A stretch of DNA of 64,000 nt from Klebsiella huaxiensis (GCF_003261575.2 NZ_CP036175.1:4464001-4528000); one strand, 5' to 3'; positions 27,955-37,165 are shown, counted from the first letter of the stretch. Program-made: numbers and translations. The notes: generated from the letters alone by a model not told the origin.

Positions 27955-28255
27955 ACCCTGTTGTAAACTGTGATCGGCGACGCATCCCCTCCCGGCCTCA
28001 CCTCATCACCGGCTAAAAAGCGCATTTTTTGCGTTTAGCCTGCCATCGGAAACCTGCGCCTCGCCACACTAATCCCCGCTCTATGTTACCCCTTTTTTGA
28101 AATCATTTAGCAATCCAATAACATTTCATCCCCCCGGAAAAAGCGGGCTAAAAATCGCCTTATTGAAGACCAAATCAGCACCGACATTACAGCATAAAGA
28201 CATAAATAAACGCCCTAAAAAGACTAAATCACAGAGCTATATCCTAAATAATTAC
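27955..28255. other. fosA3 upstream region, no gene seen
   Basis: About 300 bp between fosA3 and IS26 copy 1, GC-moderate near fosA3 and AT-rich toward IS26. No open frame worth calling and no clear inverted repeats. It should hold the native fosA3 promoter. The IS26 end at 28256 also points a TTGCAA -35-like box into it, but no good -10 partner is visible at 17 bp. Confidence 0.6.
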
Positions 28256-29075
28256 GGCACTGTTGCAAATAGTCGGTGGTGATAAACTTATCATCCCCTT
28301 TTGCTGATGGAGCTGCACATGAACCCATTCAAAGGCCGGCATTTTCAGCGTGACATCATTCTGTGGGCCGTACGCTGGTACTGCAAATACGGCATCAGTT
28401 ACCGTGAGCTGCAGGAGATGCTTGCTGAACGCGGAGTGAATGTCGATCACTCCACGATTTACCGCTGGGTTCAGCGTTATGCGCCTGAAATGGAAAAACG
28501 GCTGCGCTGGTACTGGCGTAACCCTTCCGATCTTTGCCCGTGGCACATGGATGAAACCTACGTGAAGGTCAATGGCCGCTGGGCGTATCTGTACCGGGCC
28601 GTCGACAGCCGGGGCCGCACTGTCGATTTTTATCTCTCCTCCCGTCGTAACAGCAAAGCTGCATACCGGTTTCTGGGTAAAATCCTCAACAACGTGAAGA
28701 AGTGGCAGATCCCGCGATTCATCAACACGGATAAAGCGCCCGCCTATGGTCGCGCGCTTGCTCTGCTCAAACGCGAAGGCCGGTGCCCGTCTGACGTTGA
28801 ACACCGACAGATTAAGTACCGGAACAACGTGATTGAATGCGATCATGGCAAACTGAAACGGATAATCGGCGCCACGCTGGGATTTAAATCCATGAAGACG
28901 GCTTACGCCACCATCAAAGGTATTGAGGTGATGCGTGCACTACGCAAAGGCCAGGCCTCAGCATTTTATTATGGTGATCCCCTGGGCGAAATGCGCCTGG
29001 TAAGCAGAGTTTTTGAAATGTAAGGCCTTTGAATAAGACAAAAGGCTGCCTCATCGCTAACTTTGCAACAGTGCC
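28256..29075 (+). mobile_element. IS26 copy 1, complete, 820 bp
   Basis: Terminal repeats GGCACTGTTGCAAA at 28256 and its complement ending at 29075. Flanks differ, so no target duplication: AAATTAC-side fosA3 DNA on the left and the cut arr cassette on the right. It carries a T at 28423 where the five other complete copies have G (or the complement). Confidence 0.98.
28319..29023 (+). CDS. tnpA: IS26 transposase Tnp26 (copy 1)
   Basis: 234-aa IS6-family DDE transposase: MNPFKGRHFQRDIILWAVRW at the N terminus, a helix-turn-helix (ISYRELQEMLAERGVNVDHS), and D, D, E in WHMDETYVK, NTDKAPAYG and NVIECDHGKLK. It catalyses replicative and targeted conservative cointegration, which explains how IS26 gathered this region. 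The annotated start is at 28319; an upstream in-frame start at 28301 adds six codons. The 28423 change is silent (CTT for CTG, Leu). Confidence 0.97.
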   Translation: MNPFKGRHFQRDIILWAVRWYCKYGISYRELQEMLAERGVNVDHSTIYRWVQRYAPEMEKRLRWYWRNPSDLCPWHMDETYVKVNGRWAYLYRAVDSRGRTVDFYLSSRRNSKAAYRFLGKILNNVKKWQIPRFINTDKAPAYGRALALLKREGRCPSDVEHRQIKYRNNVIECDHGKLKRIIGATLGFKSMKTAYATIKGIEVMRALRKGQASAFYYGDPLGEMRLVSRVFEM

Positions 29076-29322
29076 CAACTATGTATATGTAGCCGCGACC
29101 CTCGAGGCCAGACAGTGACATAGCAAGTTCAGCTCCCCAAACTGCTGGCTCCATCAAGGCTGAAAAGTAGATGTGCTTAAGAATACGACCGTCCTCGAAA
29201 TGAGAGATGAACCCTGTGGTTAGCAAGTCACCAATCGCCAAATTGGCTTTGGTTCCATGATAGAACGGTCCTTGCACCTGCTTGTAATTATCATGAGAGA
29301 TGGGAATCCAATCTTTTACCAT
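29076..29322 (-). pseudogene. arr: rifampin ADP-ribosyltransferase cassette, 3' truncated by IS26
   Basis: First ~82 codons of an Arr-2/Arr-3-type enzyme (MVKDWIPISHDNYKQVQGPF, YHGTKANLAIGDLL) ending at RGYIYIV where IS26 copy 1 begins; about 150 aa are normal. The C-terminal half of the catalytic fold is gone, so it should not confer rifampicin resistance. Last cassette of the array read aac(6')-Ib-cr, blaOXA-1, catB3, arr. Confidence 0.93.
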
Positions 29323-29355
29323 TTTAAGACCCTTAATTGTTGGGATTTGGCTGCA

Positions 29356-29412
29356 TAACGCCTGAAATAAGCCGTGCCGCGAAGCGGCATCGGCTTGATT
29401 GAATTGTTAGAC
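29356..29412 (-). repeat. attC site of the catB3 cassette
   Basis: Core sites GTTAGAC (29406-29412) and TAACGCC (from 29356) bracket an imperfect palindrome with CCGCGAAGCGG. The catB3 stop lies inside the first core site, as usual for cassettes. Confidence 0.88.
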
Positions 29413-30039
29413 GGCAAACTCGAGCCAATACTTGTGCAGGCCAACAATATTAGACGAGCACAGCATGGGCATTGCCGCTTTGATCTTCTCCAGTGACCAA
29501 TTCCACCACTCCATCTCCAGAAGCAATGAAATTTCCTCATCGGTGAAGCGTTTCTTAATCTTCTTAGCGGGATTGCCGCCAACGATAGCGTAAGGCTCCA
29601 CATCTTTTGTCACCAACGAGCGGCTGCCTATCACCGCACCGTGCCCGATCTTGATTCCGGGCATGACCATTGCCTCAGAGCCGATCCAAACGTCATTGCC
29701 AATGACAGTATTACCTGCTTTTTGGAAGGCATCGAGTGCGCTTGAGAATGCAGGTTCTTCCTGCATATAAAAGAACGGGAAAGATGATGCCCAGTCGTAC
29801 CGATGCCCCTGATTGCCAGCCATGATAAAGGAAGCCCCACTCCCGATAGAGCAGAAACTACCGATGATCAACTTATCAACGTCATCACGGTCCGGAAACA
29901 GATACCGTGCGCAGTCATCGAATGAGTGCCCATGATAGTAGCCAGAGTAATAGCTGTACCGCCCAACTTTGATATTGGGGTTCTTCACTTGCTCAGAAAG
30001 CAGCTTGCCTTTGAAGGGGCTATCAAAGTAGTTGGTCAT
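29407..30039 (-). CDS. catB3: chloramphenicol acetyltransferase CatB3 (xenobiotic type)
   Basis: 210-aa left-handed beta-helix acetyltransferase. Hexapeptide repeats run through GNTVIGNDVWIGSEAMVMPG and GHGAVIGSRSLV, and the catalytic His lies in the loop AGNQGHRYDWAS. Full length. Gene cassette between blaOXA-1 and the broken arr; it has no promoter of its own and depends on transcription from upstream. Confidence 0.95.
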   Translation of the reverse strand: MTNYFDSPFKGKLLSEQVKNPNIKVGRYSYYSGYYHGHSFDDCARYLFPDRDDVDKLIIGSFCSIGSGASFIMAGNQGHRYDWASSFPFFYMQEEPAFSSALDAFQKAGNTVIGNDVWIGSEAMVMPGIKIGHGAVIGSRSLVTKDVEPYAIVGGNPAKKIKKRFTDEEISLLLEMEWWNWSLEKIKAAMPMLCSSNIVGLHKYWLEFAV

Positions 30040-30069
30040 AAGAGATCCCGCGGTCTGTGACTTTGCCGT

Positions 30070-30157
30070 CTAACGTTTGAAATAAGGGGCGCCGAGCGCC
30101 AGCGAGGGGAGCCAAAAGCTTGCTTTTGGCCGTCCCGACTTGATTGAAGGGTTGGGC
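30070..30157 (-). repeat. attC site of the blaOXA-1 cassette
   Basis: Between core words TAACGTT (30071) and GTTGGGC (30151-30157), an 88-bp imperfect palindrome with paired AGCCAAAAGC and GCTTTTGGC arms. Confidence 0.8.
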
Positions 30158-30176
30158 GATTTTGCCATTAGATTTT

Positions 30177-31007
30177 TTATAAATTTAGTGTGTTTAGAAT
30201 GGTGATCGCATTTTTCTTGGCTTTTATGCTTGATGTTAAATTCGACCCCAAGTTTCCTGTAAGTGCGGACACAAAAACATATTTATGTCCTGATTTGCTT
30301 ATAATAAACCCTTCAAACCATCCGTTTTGTAAGGTTCTATTTGCTGTGAATCCTGCACCAGTTTTCCCATACAGTTTTGTACTATTATCCAGATCTTGTA
30401 GATACATGTTCTCTATGGTGTTTTCTATGGCTGAGTTTTTAACTGGGAGATTGTGATTAATAATTTTACGCAGGAATTGAATTTGTTCTTCTGGTGAAAT
30501 TTTTAAGCTACTTTCGAGCCATGCTTCTGTTAATCCGTTGTTTCTTTCTTTATCTCCAGAGAAGTCTTGATTTCCATAATCAAAATCTTTGAGATAATTC
30601 TTGATTTTATTTAATCCAATTTTTTGGGTTATTTCTTGCGAAACCCAAACAACAGAAAATTGCATCCACGTCTTTGGTGTATGATTGCTGTTCCAGATCT
30701 CCATTCCTTTGGGGGTTTTATCCCATTTGAATATGGTTTTCTGATCTATTATTTCCGCATCAAATGCCATAAGTGATAATGCGATCTTGAAAGTTGAATC
30801 TGGTGCCATTTGCGTTGCACACTTTGCTTTATTGAATTGAGCAATTTCAGCGTTTGTGGATGCATCGTAAAGTAAAAAACAACCTTCAGTTCCTTCAAAT
30901 AATGGAGATGCAACAGTAGAGATATCTGTTGATGCACTGGCGCTGCTGTAGATAATATTTGCAATTATTAAAAAAATAGCGAAGTTGATATGTATTGTGT
31001 TTTTCAT
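30177..31007 (-). CDS. blaOXA-1: class D beta-lactamase OXA-1
   Basis: 276-aa oxacillinase; secreted (signal peptide ending SSASAS). Active-site PDSTFKIALS (Ser67, Lys70), SVV triad at FSVVWVSQ, and KTG in LYGKTGAGF. Reads as OXA-1 throughout. I started at MKNTIHINFAI (31007); codons up to 31052 belong to the cassette leader. AT-rich, unlike the neighbouring cassettes. With aac(6')-Ib-cr it confers resistance to penicillin-inhibitor combinations. Confidence 0.96.
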   Translation of the reverse strand: MKNTIHINFAIFLIIANIIYSSASASTDISTVASPLFEGTEGCFLLYDASTNAEIAQFNKAKCATQMAPDSTFKIALSLMAFDAEIIDQKTIFKWDKTPKGMEIWNSNHTPKTWMQFSVVWVSQEITQKIGLNKIKNYLKDFDYGNQDFSGDKERNNGLTEAWLESSLKISPEEQIQFLRKIINHNLPVKNSAIENTIENMYLQDLDNSTKLYGKTGAGFTANRTLQNGWFEGFIISKSGHKYVFVSALTGNLGSNLTSSIKAKKNAITILNTLNL

Positions 31008-31072
31008 AATAAGTATTGGTTTGGTAAAGGGCTTAATTTTAACGGCTAACAATTAATGAGGCTCCGGGTTCG

Positions 31073-31143
31073 CCCAACGTTTGACATGAGGGGCGGCCAA
31101 GGGCGCCAGCCCTTGGACGTCCCCCTCGATGGAAGGGTTAGGC
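31073..31143 (-). repeat. attC site of the aac(6')-Ib-cr cassette
   Basis: Core words CCCAACG (31073) and GTTAGGC (31137-31143) with inner arms CAAGGGCGCC and GCCCTTGG. It includes the stop codon of aac(6')-Ib-cr. Confidence 0.85.
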
Positions 31144-31737
31144 ATCACTGCGTGTTCGCTCGAATGCCTGGCGTGTTTGAACCATGTACACGGCTGGACC
31201 ATATGGGGTGGTTACGGTACCTTGCCTCTCAAACCCCGCTTTCTCGTAGCATCGGATCGCTCGCAAGTTGCTCGGCGACGGGTCCGTTTGGATCTTGGTG
31301 ACCTCGGGATCATTGAACAGCAACTCAACCAGAGCTCGAACCAGCTTGGTTCCCAAGCCTTTGCCCAGTTGTGATGCATTCGCCAGTAACTGGTCTATTC
31401 CGCGTACTCCTGGATCGGTTTCTTCTTCCCACCGTCCGTCCCCGCTTCCAAGAGCAACGTACGACTGGGCATACCCAATCGGCTCTCCATTCAGCATTGC
31501 AATGTATGGAGTGACGGACTCTTGCGCTAAAACGCTTGGCAAGTACTGTTCCTGTACGTCAGCAAGTGTCGGGCGTGCTTCTTCTCCGCCCCACCACTCG
31601 ACGATATGAGATCGATTTAGCCACTCATAGAGCATCGCAAGGTCATGCTCAGTCATGAGGCGCAGTGTGACGGAATCGTTGCTGTTGGTCACGATGCTGT
31701 ACTTTGTGATGCCTAACTTTGTTTTTGCGTTGCTCAT
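31138..31737 (-). CDS. aac(6')-Ib-cr: aminoglycoside/fluoroquinolone acetyltransferase AAC(6')-Ib-cr
   Basis: 199-aa GNAT acetyltransferase acting on amikacin, tobramycin and, by two substitutions, on ciprofloxacin. Both are visible: Arg in GDGRWEEETDPG (W102R) and Tyr in TTPYGPAVYM (D179Y). Start MSNAKTKLG at 31737; the open frame extends upstream through the cassette leader into IS26. First surviving cassette: attI1 and the integron Pc promoter have been replaced by IS26 copy 2. Confidence 0.96.
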   Translation of the reverse strand: MSNAKTKLGITKYSIVTNSNDSVTLRLMTEHDLAMLYEWLNRSHIVEWWGGEEARPTLADVQEQYLPSVLAQESVTPYIAMLNGEPIGYAQSYVALGSGDGRWEEETDPGVRGIDQLLANASQLGKGLGTKLVRALVELLFNDPEVTKIQTDPSPSNLRAIRCYEKAGFERQGTVTTPYGPAVYMVQTRQAFERTRSDA

Positions 31738-31767
31738 GATGTCTAACTCCCAATTTGTGTAGGGCTT

Positions 31768-31796
31768 ATTATGCACGCTTAAAGGCACTGTTGCAA
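31768..31796 (-). promoter_or_regulatory. hybrid IS26 promoter for the cassette array
   Basis: Read leftward, TTGCAA in the IS26 end (31796-31791) and CATAAT in the cassette leader (31773-31768) are exactly 17 bp apart, about 30 bp upstream of the aac(6')-Ib-cr start. The IS26 insertion thus substitutes a promoter for the lost Pc. Inference from spacing and consensus. Confidence 0.72.
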
Positions 31797-32603
31797 AGTT
31801 AGCGATGAGGCAGCCTTTTGTCTTATTCAAAGGCCTTACATTTCAAAAACTCTGCTTACCAGGCGCATTTCGCCCAGGGGATCACCATAATAAAATGCTG
31901 AGGCCTGGCCTTTGCGTAGTGCACGCATCACCTCAATACCTTTGATGGTGGCGTAAGCCGTCTTCATGGATTTAAATCCCAGCGTGGCGCCGATTATCCG
32001 TTTCAGTTTGCCATGATCGCATTCAATCACGTTGTTCCGGTACTTAATCTGTCGGTGTTCAACGTCAGACGGGCACCGGCCTTCGCGTTTGAGCAGAGCA
32101 AGCGCGCGACCATAGGCGGGCGCTTTATCCGTGTTGATGAATCGCGGGATCTGCCACTTCTTCACGTTGTTGAGGATTTTACCCAGAAACCGGTATGCAG
32201 CTTTGCTGTTACGACGGGAGGAGAGATAAAAATCGACAGTGCGGCCCCGGCTGTCGACGGCCCGGTACAGATACGCCCAGCGGCCATTGACCTTCACGTA
32301 GGTTTCATCCATGTGCCACGGGCAAAGATCGGAAGGGTTACGCCAGTACCAGCGCAGCCGTTTTTCCATTTCAGGCGCATAACGCTGAACCCAGCGGTAA
32401 ATCGTGGAGTGATCGACATTCACTCCGCGTTCAGCCAGCATCTCCTGCAGCTCACGGTAACTGATGCCGTATTTGCAGTACCAGCGTACGGCCCACAGAA
32501 TGATGTCACGCTGAAAATGCCGGCCTTTGAATGGGTTCATGTGCAGCTCCATCAGCAAAAGGGGATGATAAGTTTATCACCACCGACTATTTGCAACAGT
32601 GCC
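31784..32603 (-). mobile_element. IS26 copy 2, complete, 820 bp
   Basis: Joins the cassette leader (…CGCTTAAA) on the left to a Tn21-family tnpA fragment on the right. No target duplication. Confidence 0.98.
31836..32540 (-). CDS. tnpA: IS26 transposase (copy 2)
   Basis: Intact 234-aa transposase, protein identical to copy 1. It faces the cassette array. Confidence 0.96.
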   Translation of the reverse strand: MNPFKGRHFQRDIILWAVRWYCKYGISYRELQEMLAERGVNVDHSTIYRWVQRYAPEMEKRLRWYWRNPSDLCPWHMDETYVKVNGRWAYLYRAVDSRGRTVDFYLSSRRNSKAAYRFLGKILNNVKKWQIPRFINTDKAPAYGRALALLKREGRCPSDVEHRQIKYRNNVIECDHGKLKRIIGATLGFKSMKTAYATIKGIEVMRALRKGQASAFYYGDPLGEMRLVSRVFEM

Positions 32604-34120
32604 ACTTCGACGACTACCTGCTGCCGGCCGAGAAGTTCGCCGCACTCAAGCGCGAGCAGGCCCTGCCCCTGGCGATCAACCCGAACAGCGACCAGTACCT
32701 GGAAGAGCGTTTGCAGCTGCTGGACGAGCAGTTGGCCACCGTCACCCGCCTGGCCAAGGACAACGAGCTGCCCGATGCCATCCTCACCGAGTCAGGGCTG
32801 AAAATCACCCCGCTGGATGCGGCGGTGCCGGATCGGGCGCAGGCGCTGATCGACCAAACCAGCCAGTTACTGCCGCGCATCAAGATCACCGAACTGCTGA
32901 TGGACGTGGACGACTGGACGGGCTTCAGCCGCCACTTCACCCACTTGAAGGACGGGGCCGAGGCCAAAGACAGGACGTTGCTGCTGTCCGCAATCCTCGG
33001 TGATGCGATCAACCTCGGGCTGACCAAGATGGCCGAGTCGAGCCCCGGCCTGACCTACGCCAAGCTGTCCTGGCTGCAAGCCTGGCACATCCGCGACGAA
33101 ACCTATTCGGCGGCCTTGGCCGAGCTGGTCAACCACCAGTATCGCCACGCCTTTGCCGCCCACTGGGGCGACGGCACGACCTCATCCTCCGATGGCCAGC
33201 GCTTCCGCGCGGGTGGCCGGGGCGAGAGCACCGGGCACGTCAACCCGAAGTACGGTAGCGAGCCGGGACGGCTGTTCTATACCCATATCTCCGACCAGTA
33301 CGCGCCGTTCAGCACCCGCGTGGTGAATGTCGGCGTCCGCGATTCCACCTATGTGCTCGACGGCCTGCTGTACCACGAGTCCGACCTGCGGATCGAGGAG
33401 CACTACACCGACACGGCCGGCTTCACCGATCACGTCTTTGCCCTGATGCACCTGCTAGGCTTCCGCTTCGCGCCGCGCATCCGCGACCTCGGCGAAACCA
33501 AGCTGTACGTGCCGCAGGGCGTGCAAGCCTACCCGACGTTGCGCCCGCTGATCGGCGGCACCCTGAACATCAAGCACGTGCGTGCCCACTGGGACGACAT
33601 CCTGCGCCTGGCCAGCTCGATCAAGCAGGGCACCGTCACCGCCTCGCTGATGCTGCGCAAGCTCGGCAGCTACCCGCGCCAGAACGGACTGGCCGTGGCC
33701 CTGCGCGAGCTGGGCCGGATCGAGCGCACGCTGTTCATCCTGGACTGGCTGCAAAGTGTTGAACTGCGCCGCCGCGTGCATGCCGGCCTGAACAAAGGTG
33801 AGGCGCGCAACTCGCTGGCCAGGGCGGTGTTCTTCAACCGCCTTGGGGAAATCAGGGATCGGAGCTTCGAGCAGCAGCGCTACCGGGCCAGCGGCCTCAA
33901 CCTGGTGACGGCGGCTATCGTGCTGTGGAACACGGTGTACCTGGAACGCGCCACCCAGGGGTTGGTCGAGGCCGGCAAGCCGGTGGACGGCGAGCTGCTG
34001 CAATTCCTGTCGCCGCTGGGCTGGGAGCACATCAACCTAACCGGCGATTACGTCTGGCGGCAGAGCCGCAGACTGGAAGACGGGAAGTTTCGGCCCTTAC
34101 GGATGCCCGGAAAACCTTAG
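32604..34120 (+). pseudogene. tnpA: Tn21-subgroup (Tn1721-like) transposase TnpA, C-terminal ~505 residues
   Basis: C-terminal half of a Tn3-family transposase (normal ~988 aa), cut at its 5' side by IS26 copy 2. It includes conserved blocks YAPFSTRVVNVGVRDSTYVL, the DDE-region TDTAGFTDHVFALMHLLGF, and the C-terminal NLVTAAIVLWNTVYLERA with a final FRPLRMPGKP. Very GC-rich. Its natural 3' end and terminal repeat are preserved. Confidence 0.93.
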
Positions 34121-34153
34121 CGTACGATTTTTTCCGAATTCTGCGGGCTCCCC
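34116..34153. repeat. 38-bp Tn1721-type terminal inverted repeat
   Basis: Reads outward GGGGAGCCCGCAGAATTCGG (34153 leftward) and overlaps the tnpA stop, as in Tn1721. It abuts an IS26 remnant directly, showing that the transposon end was inserted into an IS26. Confidence 0.9.
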
Positions 34154-34319
34154 ACCATCAAAGGTATTGAGGTGATGCGTGCACTACGCAAAGGCCAGGC
34201 CTCAGCATTTTATTATGGTGATCCCCTGGGCGAAATGCGCCTGGTAAGCAGAGTTTTTGAAATGTAAGGCCTTTGAATAAGACAAAAGGCTGCCTCATCG
34301 CTAACTTTGCAACAGTGCC
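34154..34319 (+). mobile_element. IS26 remnant, 3' 166 bp
   Basis: Carries the last ~39 codons of tnp26 (from ATIKGIEVMRALRKG) and the right terminal repeat ending at 34319. The 5' part was removed at the Tn1721-type end. It truncates the formylglutathione hydrolase gene. Confidence 0.95.
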
Positions 34320-34735
34320 CGTTTTTCCGATGTGCCGAAATGCCCGCTTACCAGGGTGTGCAGCTCATTCAGAATATAATCATACATCTGATAATGCGCT
34401 TTCCACGGCTCCTGTGTGGCATTGACATAAAACCCGGCACCCTGGCCGAGATCGTACTCTTTATCATCCGCCACCTGACTGCCGCGCGGACTGGTATCCG
34501 GCGCGACAATCACCAGGCCGTGTTCCGCTGCGTAACGCTGTGCCCCGGCTTTGGTGATAAAATTCTGCTCGTTGCAGGTCAGCCCGGAAAGCCAGTACAG
34601 CACAGGACATTTCTCTGTTTTTGCCTGCGGCGGCAGAAACACGGAAAAAGTCATCGGCGTGCCGGTCACCGCAGAGTGGTGACGCCAGACTTCCTGGCTG
34701 CCGCCGAAACAGACGTGATGTTCAATCCGTTCCAT
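34320..34735 (-). pseudogene. S-formylglutathione hydrolase, N-terminal half
   Basis: About 138 codons of a ~280-aa esterase (FrmB/YeiG family): MERIEHHVCFGGSQEVWRHH, then VLYWLSGLTCNEQNFITKAG; the catalytic GHSMGG serine region is lost beyond the IS26 remnant. It follows adhC by 21 bp as in glutathione-dependent formaldehyde detoxification operons. Nonfunctional. Confidence 0.88.
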
Positions 34736-34756
34736 AGTATCTCCCTGAATACGTTA

Positions 34757-35866
34757 TCAGTAATGAATGACTGTGCGGATGGATTTGCCGTCGTGCATCA
34801 AATCAAAAGCTTCATTGATTTTATCCAGTTCCATGGTGTGCGTGACAAACGGCGCCAGCTCGATTTTGCCGCTCATGGCATCTTCCACCATTCCCGGCAA
34901 CTGGGTACGCCCTTTCACGCCGCCGAACGCCGTGCCTTTCCAGACCCGGCCGGTCACCAGCTGGAACGGACGGGTTGAAATCTCTTTTCCGGCACCCGCC
35001 ACCCCGATAATTACCGACTGCCCCCAGCCACGGTGCGCACTTTCCAGCGCCGACCGCATCACATTGACATTGCCGATACATTCAAAGGTATGATCCACAC
35101 CCCATTTGGTCATTTCGACCAGCACCTGCTGAACAGGTTTGTCATAATCATTGGGATTAATGCAGTCTGTGGCGCCGAACTGTTTTGCCAGCTCAAACTT
35201 GGATGGATTGGTATCGATGGCAAAGATGCGCCCCGCTTTTGCCTGACGTGCGCCCTGCACCACGGCCAGCCCGATACCGCCGAGGCCGAATACCGCCACA
35301 GAATCCCCTTCCTGTACCTTCGCGGTATTGTGTACCGCGCCGATCCCGGTGGTCACGCCGCAGCCGAGCAGGCAAACCTGCTCCGCATTGGCCTGCGGAT
35401 TGATTTTCGCCAGTGATACTTCCGCCACAACGGTATATTCGCTGAATGTCGAGCAGCCCATATAGTGATAGAGCGGCTGACCGTTATACGAAAAACGGCT
35501 GGTGCCGTCCGGCATCACGCCTTTGCCCTGGGTTTCGCGGACGGCAACACAGAGGTTGGTTTTACCGGAGGTACAGAAATCACACTCGCCGCACTCGGCG
35601 GTGTACAGCGGGATCACATGGTCGCCCGGTTTCACACTGGTCACGCCCTCACCGACCTCAACCACCACCCCGGCACCTTCATGGCCGAGCACCACCGGGA
35701 ACAGACCTTCCGGATCATCACCGGAAAGCGTGTAGGCATCGGTATGGCATACCCCGGTGTGACTGATTTTCACCAGCACTTCACCTTTCTTCGGCGGTGC
35801 CACATCAATTTCAACAATTTCAAGGGGTAAACCCGGCCCGAAGGCGACTGCTGCGCGTGATTTCAT
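34757..35866 (-). CDS. adhC: class III alcohol dehydrogenase / S-(hydroxymethyl)glutathione dehydrogenase
   Basis: 369-aa zinc enzyme oxidising the glutathione-formaldehyde adduct. Catalytic zinc ligands in SHTGVCHTD and GHEGAGVV, structural zinc cysteines in TAECGECDFCTSGKTNLC, and NAD site GLGGIGLAVVQGA. Start MKSRAAVAFGPG at 35866 gives normal length; the frame extends to 35935. A passenger next to tet(D), as in pRA1-type tet(D) regions; likely donor unknown. Intact, but its hydrolase partner is broken. Confidence 0.93.
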   Translation of the reverse strand: MKSRAAVAFGPGLPLEIVEIDVAPPKKGEVLVKISHTGVCHTDAYTLSGDDPEGLFPVVLGHEGAGVVVEVGEGVTSVKPGDHVIPLYTAECGECDFCTSGKTNLCVAVRETQGKGVMPDGTSRFSYNGQPLYHYMGCSTFSEYTVVAEVSLAKINPQANAEQVCLLGCGVTTGIGAVHNTAKVQEGDSVAVFGLGGIGLAVVQGARQAKAGRIFAIDTNPSKFELAKQFGATDCINPNDYDKPVQQVLVEMTKWGVDHTFECIGNVNVMRSALESAHRGWGQSVIIGVAGAGKEISTRPFQLVTGRVWKGTAFGGVKGRTQLPGMVEDAMSGKIELAPFVTHTMELDKINEAFDLMHDGKSIRTVIHY

Positions 35867-35960
35867 AACGGTTCCTCTGTGTCTGAGGCTTATCATGGCA
35901 GGCGATAAGCACGAATGCCGTCCACCATACCGCACAACAGCGCTGCCTGTATAGCGCCGG

Positions 35961-37145
35961 TCAGCAGGTGGCCGCCACCGGTGCCGGTTTTCTGATCAGC
36001 AGACAGATTGCCAGCAGCAGACCGTACAGTGCCGTGCCAATCAGCCACACCGTACCGTCCGCACTCTGCTGTGTCTGACTGAAAATAAAAGCAAACAGCA
36101 GCGGGCCCGCCACGCCGGTCAGATTGGTCAGGCTGACCAGCACACCCTGTAGTTTTCCCTGATTTGCCGCCGATGCCCCGGCAGAGATAATGCCCTGCAA
36201 TGCAGGCAGTGCAATTCCGCCGCCTGCCAGCAGGATCAGGACCGGATACACCATCCATCCGGAAGTGATAGCAGACATCAGTAAAAACGCGGTGGCATCG
36301 GCAATAAATCCGGCGAAAATAATGGTTTTCTCACTCAGCCGTTTTGCCAGCGCCCCGGCAACCATCGCCTGAAACAGTGCATGCATCGCCCCGAGTCCCG
36401 CCAGTGAAAAACCGACCGCCGCGCTGTCCCAGGCAAAGCGGCTCTCCGTAAACAATACCCAGACAGTGGCCGGGATCTGCCCGATAAGCTGCGCGGTAAA
36501 AAAGACAAACAGCAACAGCGCCAGAGGTTTAAGCAGTGTGATAAAGCTGATACCTGCGCTTTCTTGTTTCTGCTCCGCCGGTTTTTCTTCTGTCTGTACC
36601 GCCGGTTTAAAGATAAAAAAGACCATCAGAAAGGTGCAGGCATTCAGTATTGCCGCAATGACAAACGGCAGATGCGGTGAGATATCCCCCGCCAGTCCGC
36701 CGATAGCCGGCCCGGCAATCAGCCCGGCACCAAAGGCCGCACCGAGACGGCCGAACCAGGCGGTACGCTCGCTGACCGCCGTGCTGTCCGCCACTACCGA
36801 AGCCGCAACCGCGCCGGTGGCACCAGTGATCCCGGAGATAATCCGCCCGAGATACAACATCCACAGCACATTGGACAGTGCCAGCAGTGTGTAATCAAAC
36901 GCGGCACCCGCCAGGGATAACAGCAGCACCGGTCTGCGCCCCAGCTTATCTGACCATCTGCCCAGCAGCGGAGCAAAACAGACCTGCATCACCGCATACA
37001 GCGCCAGCAGAATGCCGTAATGGTTTGCCACATCCGCTTCCGGGAGATATTCCCGCAGCAGTGACGGTAATACCGGCATGATCAGACCAATTCCCATCGC
37101 GTCCAGCAGTGTAATCACCAGCGCGATGACAGCGGGTTTATTCAT
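35961..37145 (-). CDS. tet(D): tetracycline efflux pump TetA, class D
   Basis: 394-aa MFS antiporter exchanging tetracycline-Mg for a proton. It has 12 predicted helices; the loop 2-3 motif GRWSDKLGRRPVLLLSL and TM4-5 motif GITGATGAVAASVVAD are typical of Tet efflux proteins. Divergent from tetR with two operators between. Sequence reads as class D. Confidence 0.95.
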   Translation of the reverse strand: MNKPAVIALVITLLDAMGIGLIMPVLPSLLREYLPEADVANHYGILLALYAVMQVCFAPLLGRWSDKLGRRPVLLLSLAGAAFDYTLLALSNVLWMLYLGRIISGITGATGAVAASVVADSTAVSERTAWFGRLGAAFGAGLIAGPAIGGLAGDISPHLPFVIAAILNACTFLMVFFIFKPAVQTEEKPAEQKQESAGISFITLLKPLALLLFVFFTAQLIGQIPATVWVLFTESRFAWDSAAVGFSLAGLGAMHALFQAMVAGALAKRLSEKTIIFAGFIADATAFLLMSAITSGWMVYPVLILLAGGGIALPALQGIISAGASAANQGKLQGVLVSLTNLTGVAGPLLFAFIFSQTQQSADGTVWLIGTALYGLLLAICLLIRKPAPVAATC

Positions 37146-37165
37146 TTTTCAGATCCTGTGTTAAT

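Noticed and set aside
31738..31830. N-terminal extension of AAC(6')-Ib-cr through the leader into IS26
   Set aside because: The MSNAKTKLG start gives the known 199-aa protein, and upstream codons belong to leader DNA and IS26.
32013..32801. Long antisense open frames (200-260 codons) in every IS26 copy
   Set aside because: They mirror the tnp26 gene on the other strand, show no family features and recur only because IS26 recurs.
33455..34030. 191-codon minus-strand frame
   Set aside because: Antisense to the Tn21-family tnpA fragment; no motifs.
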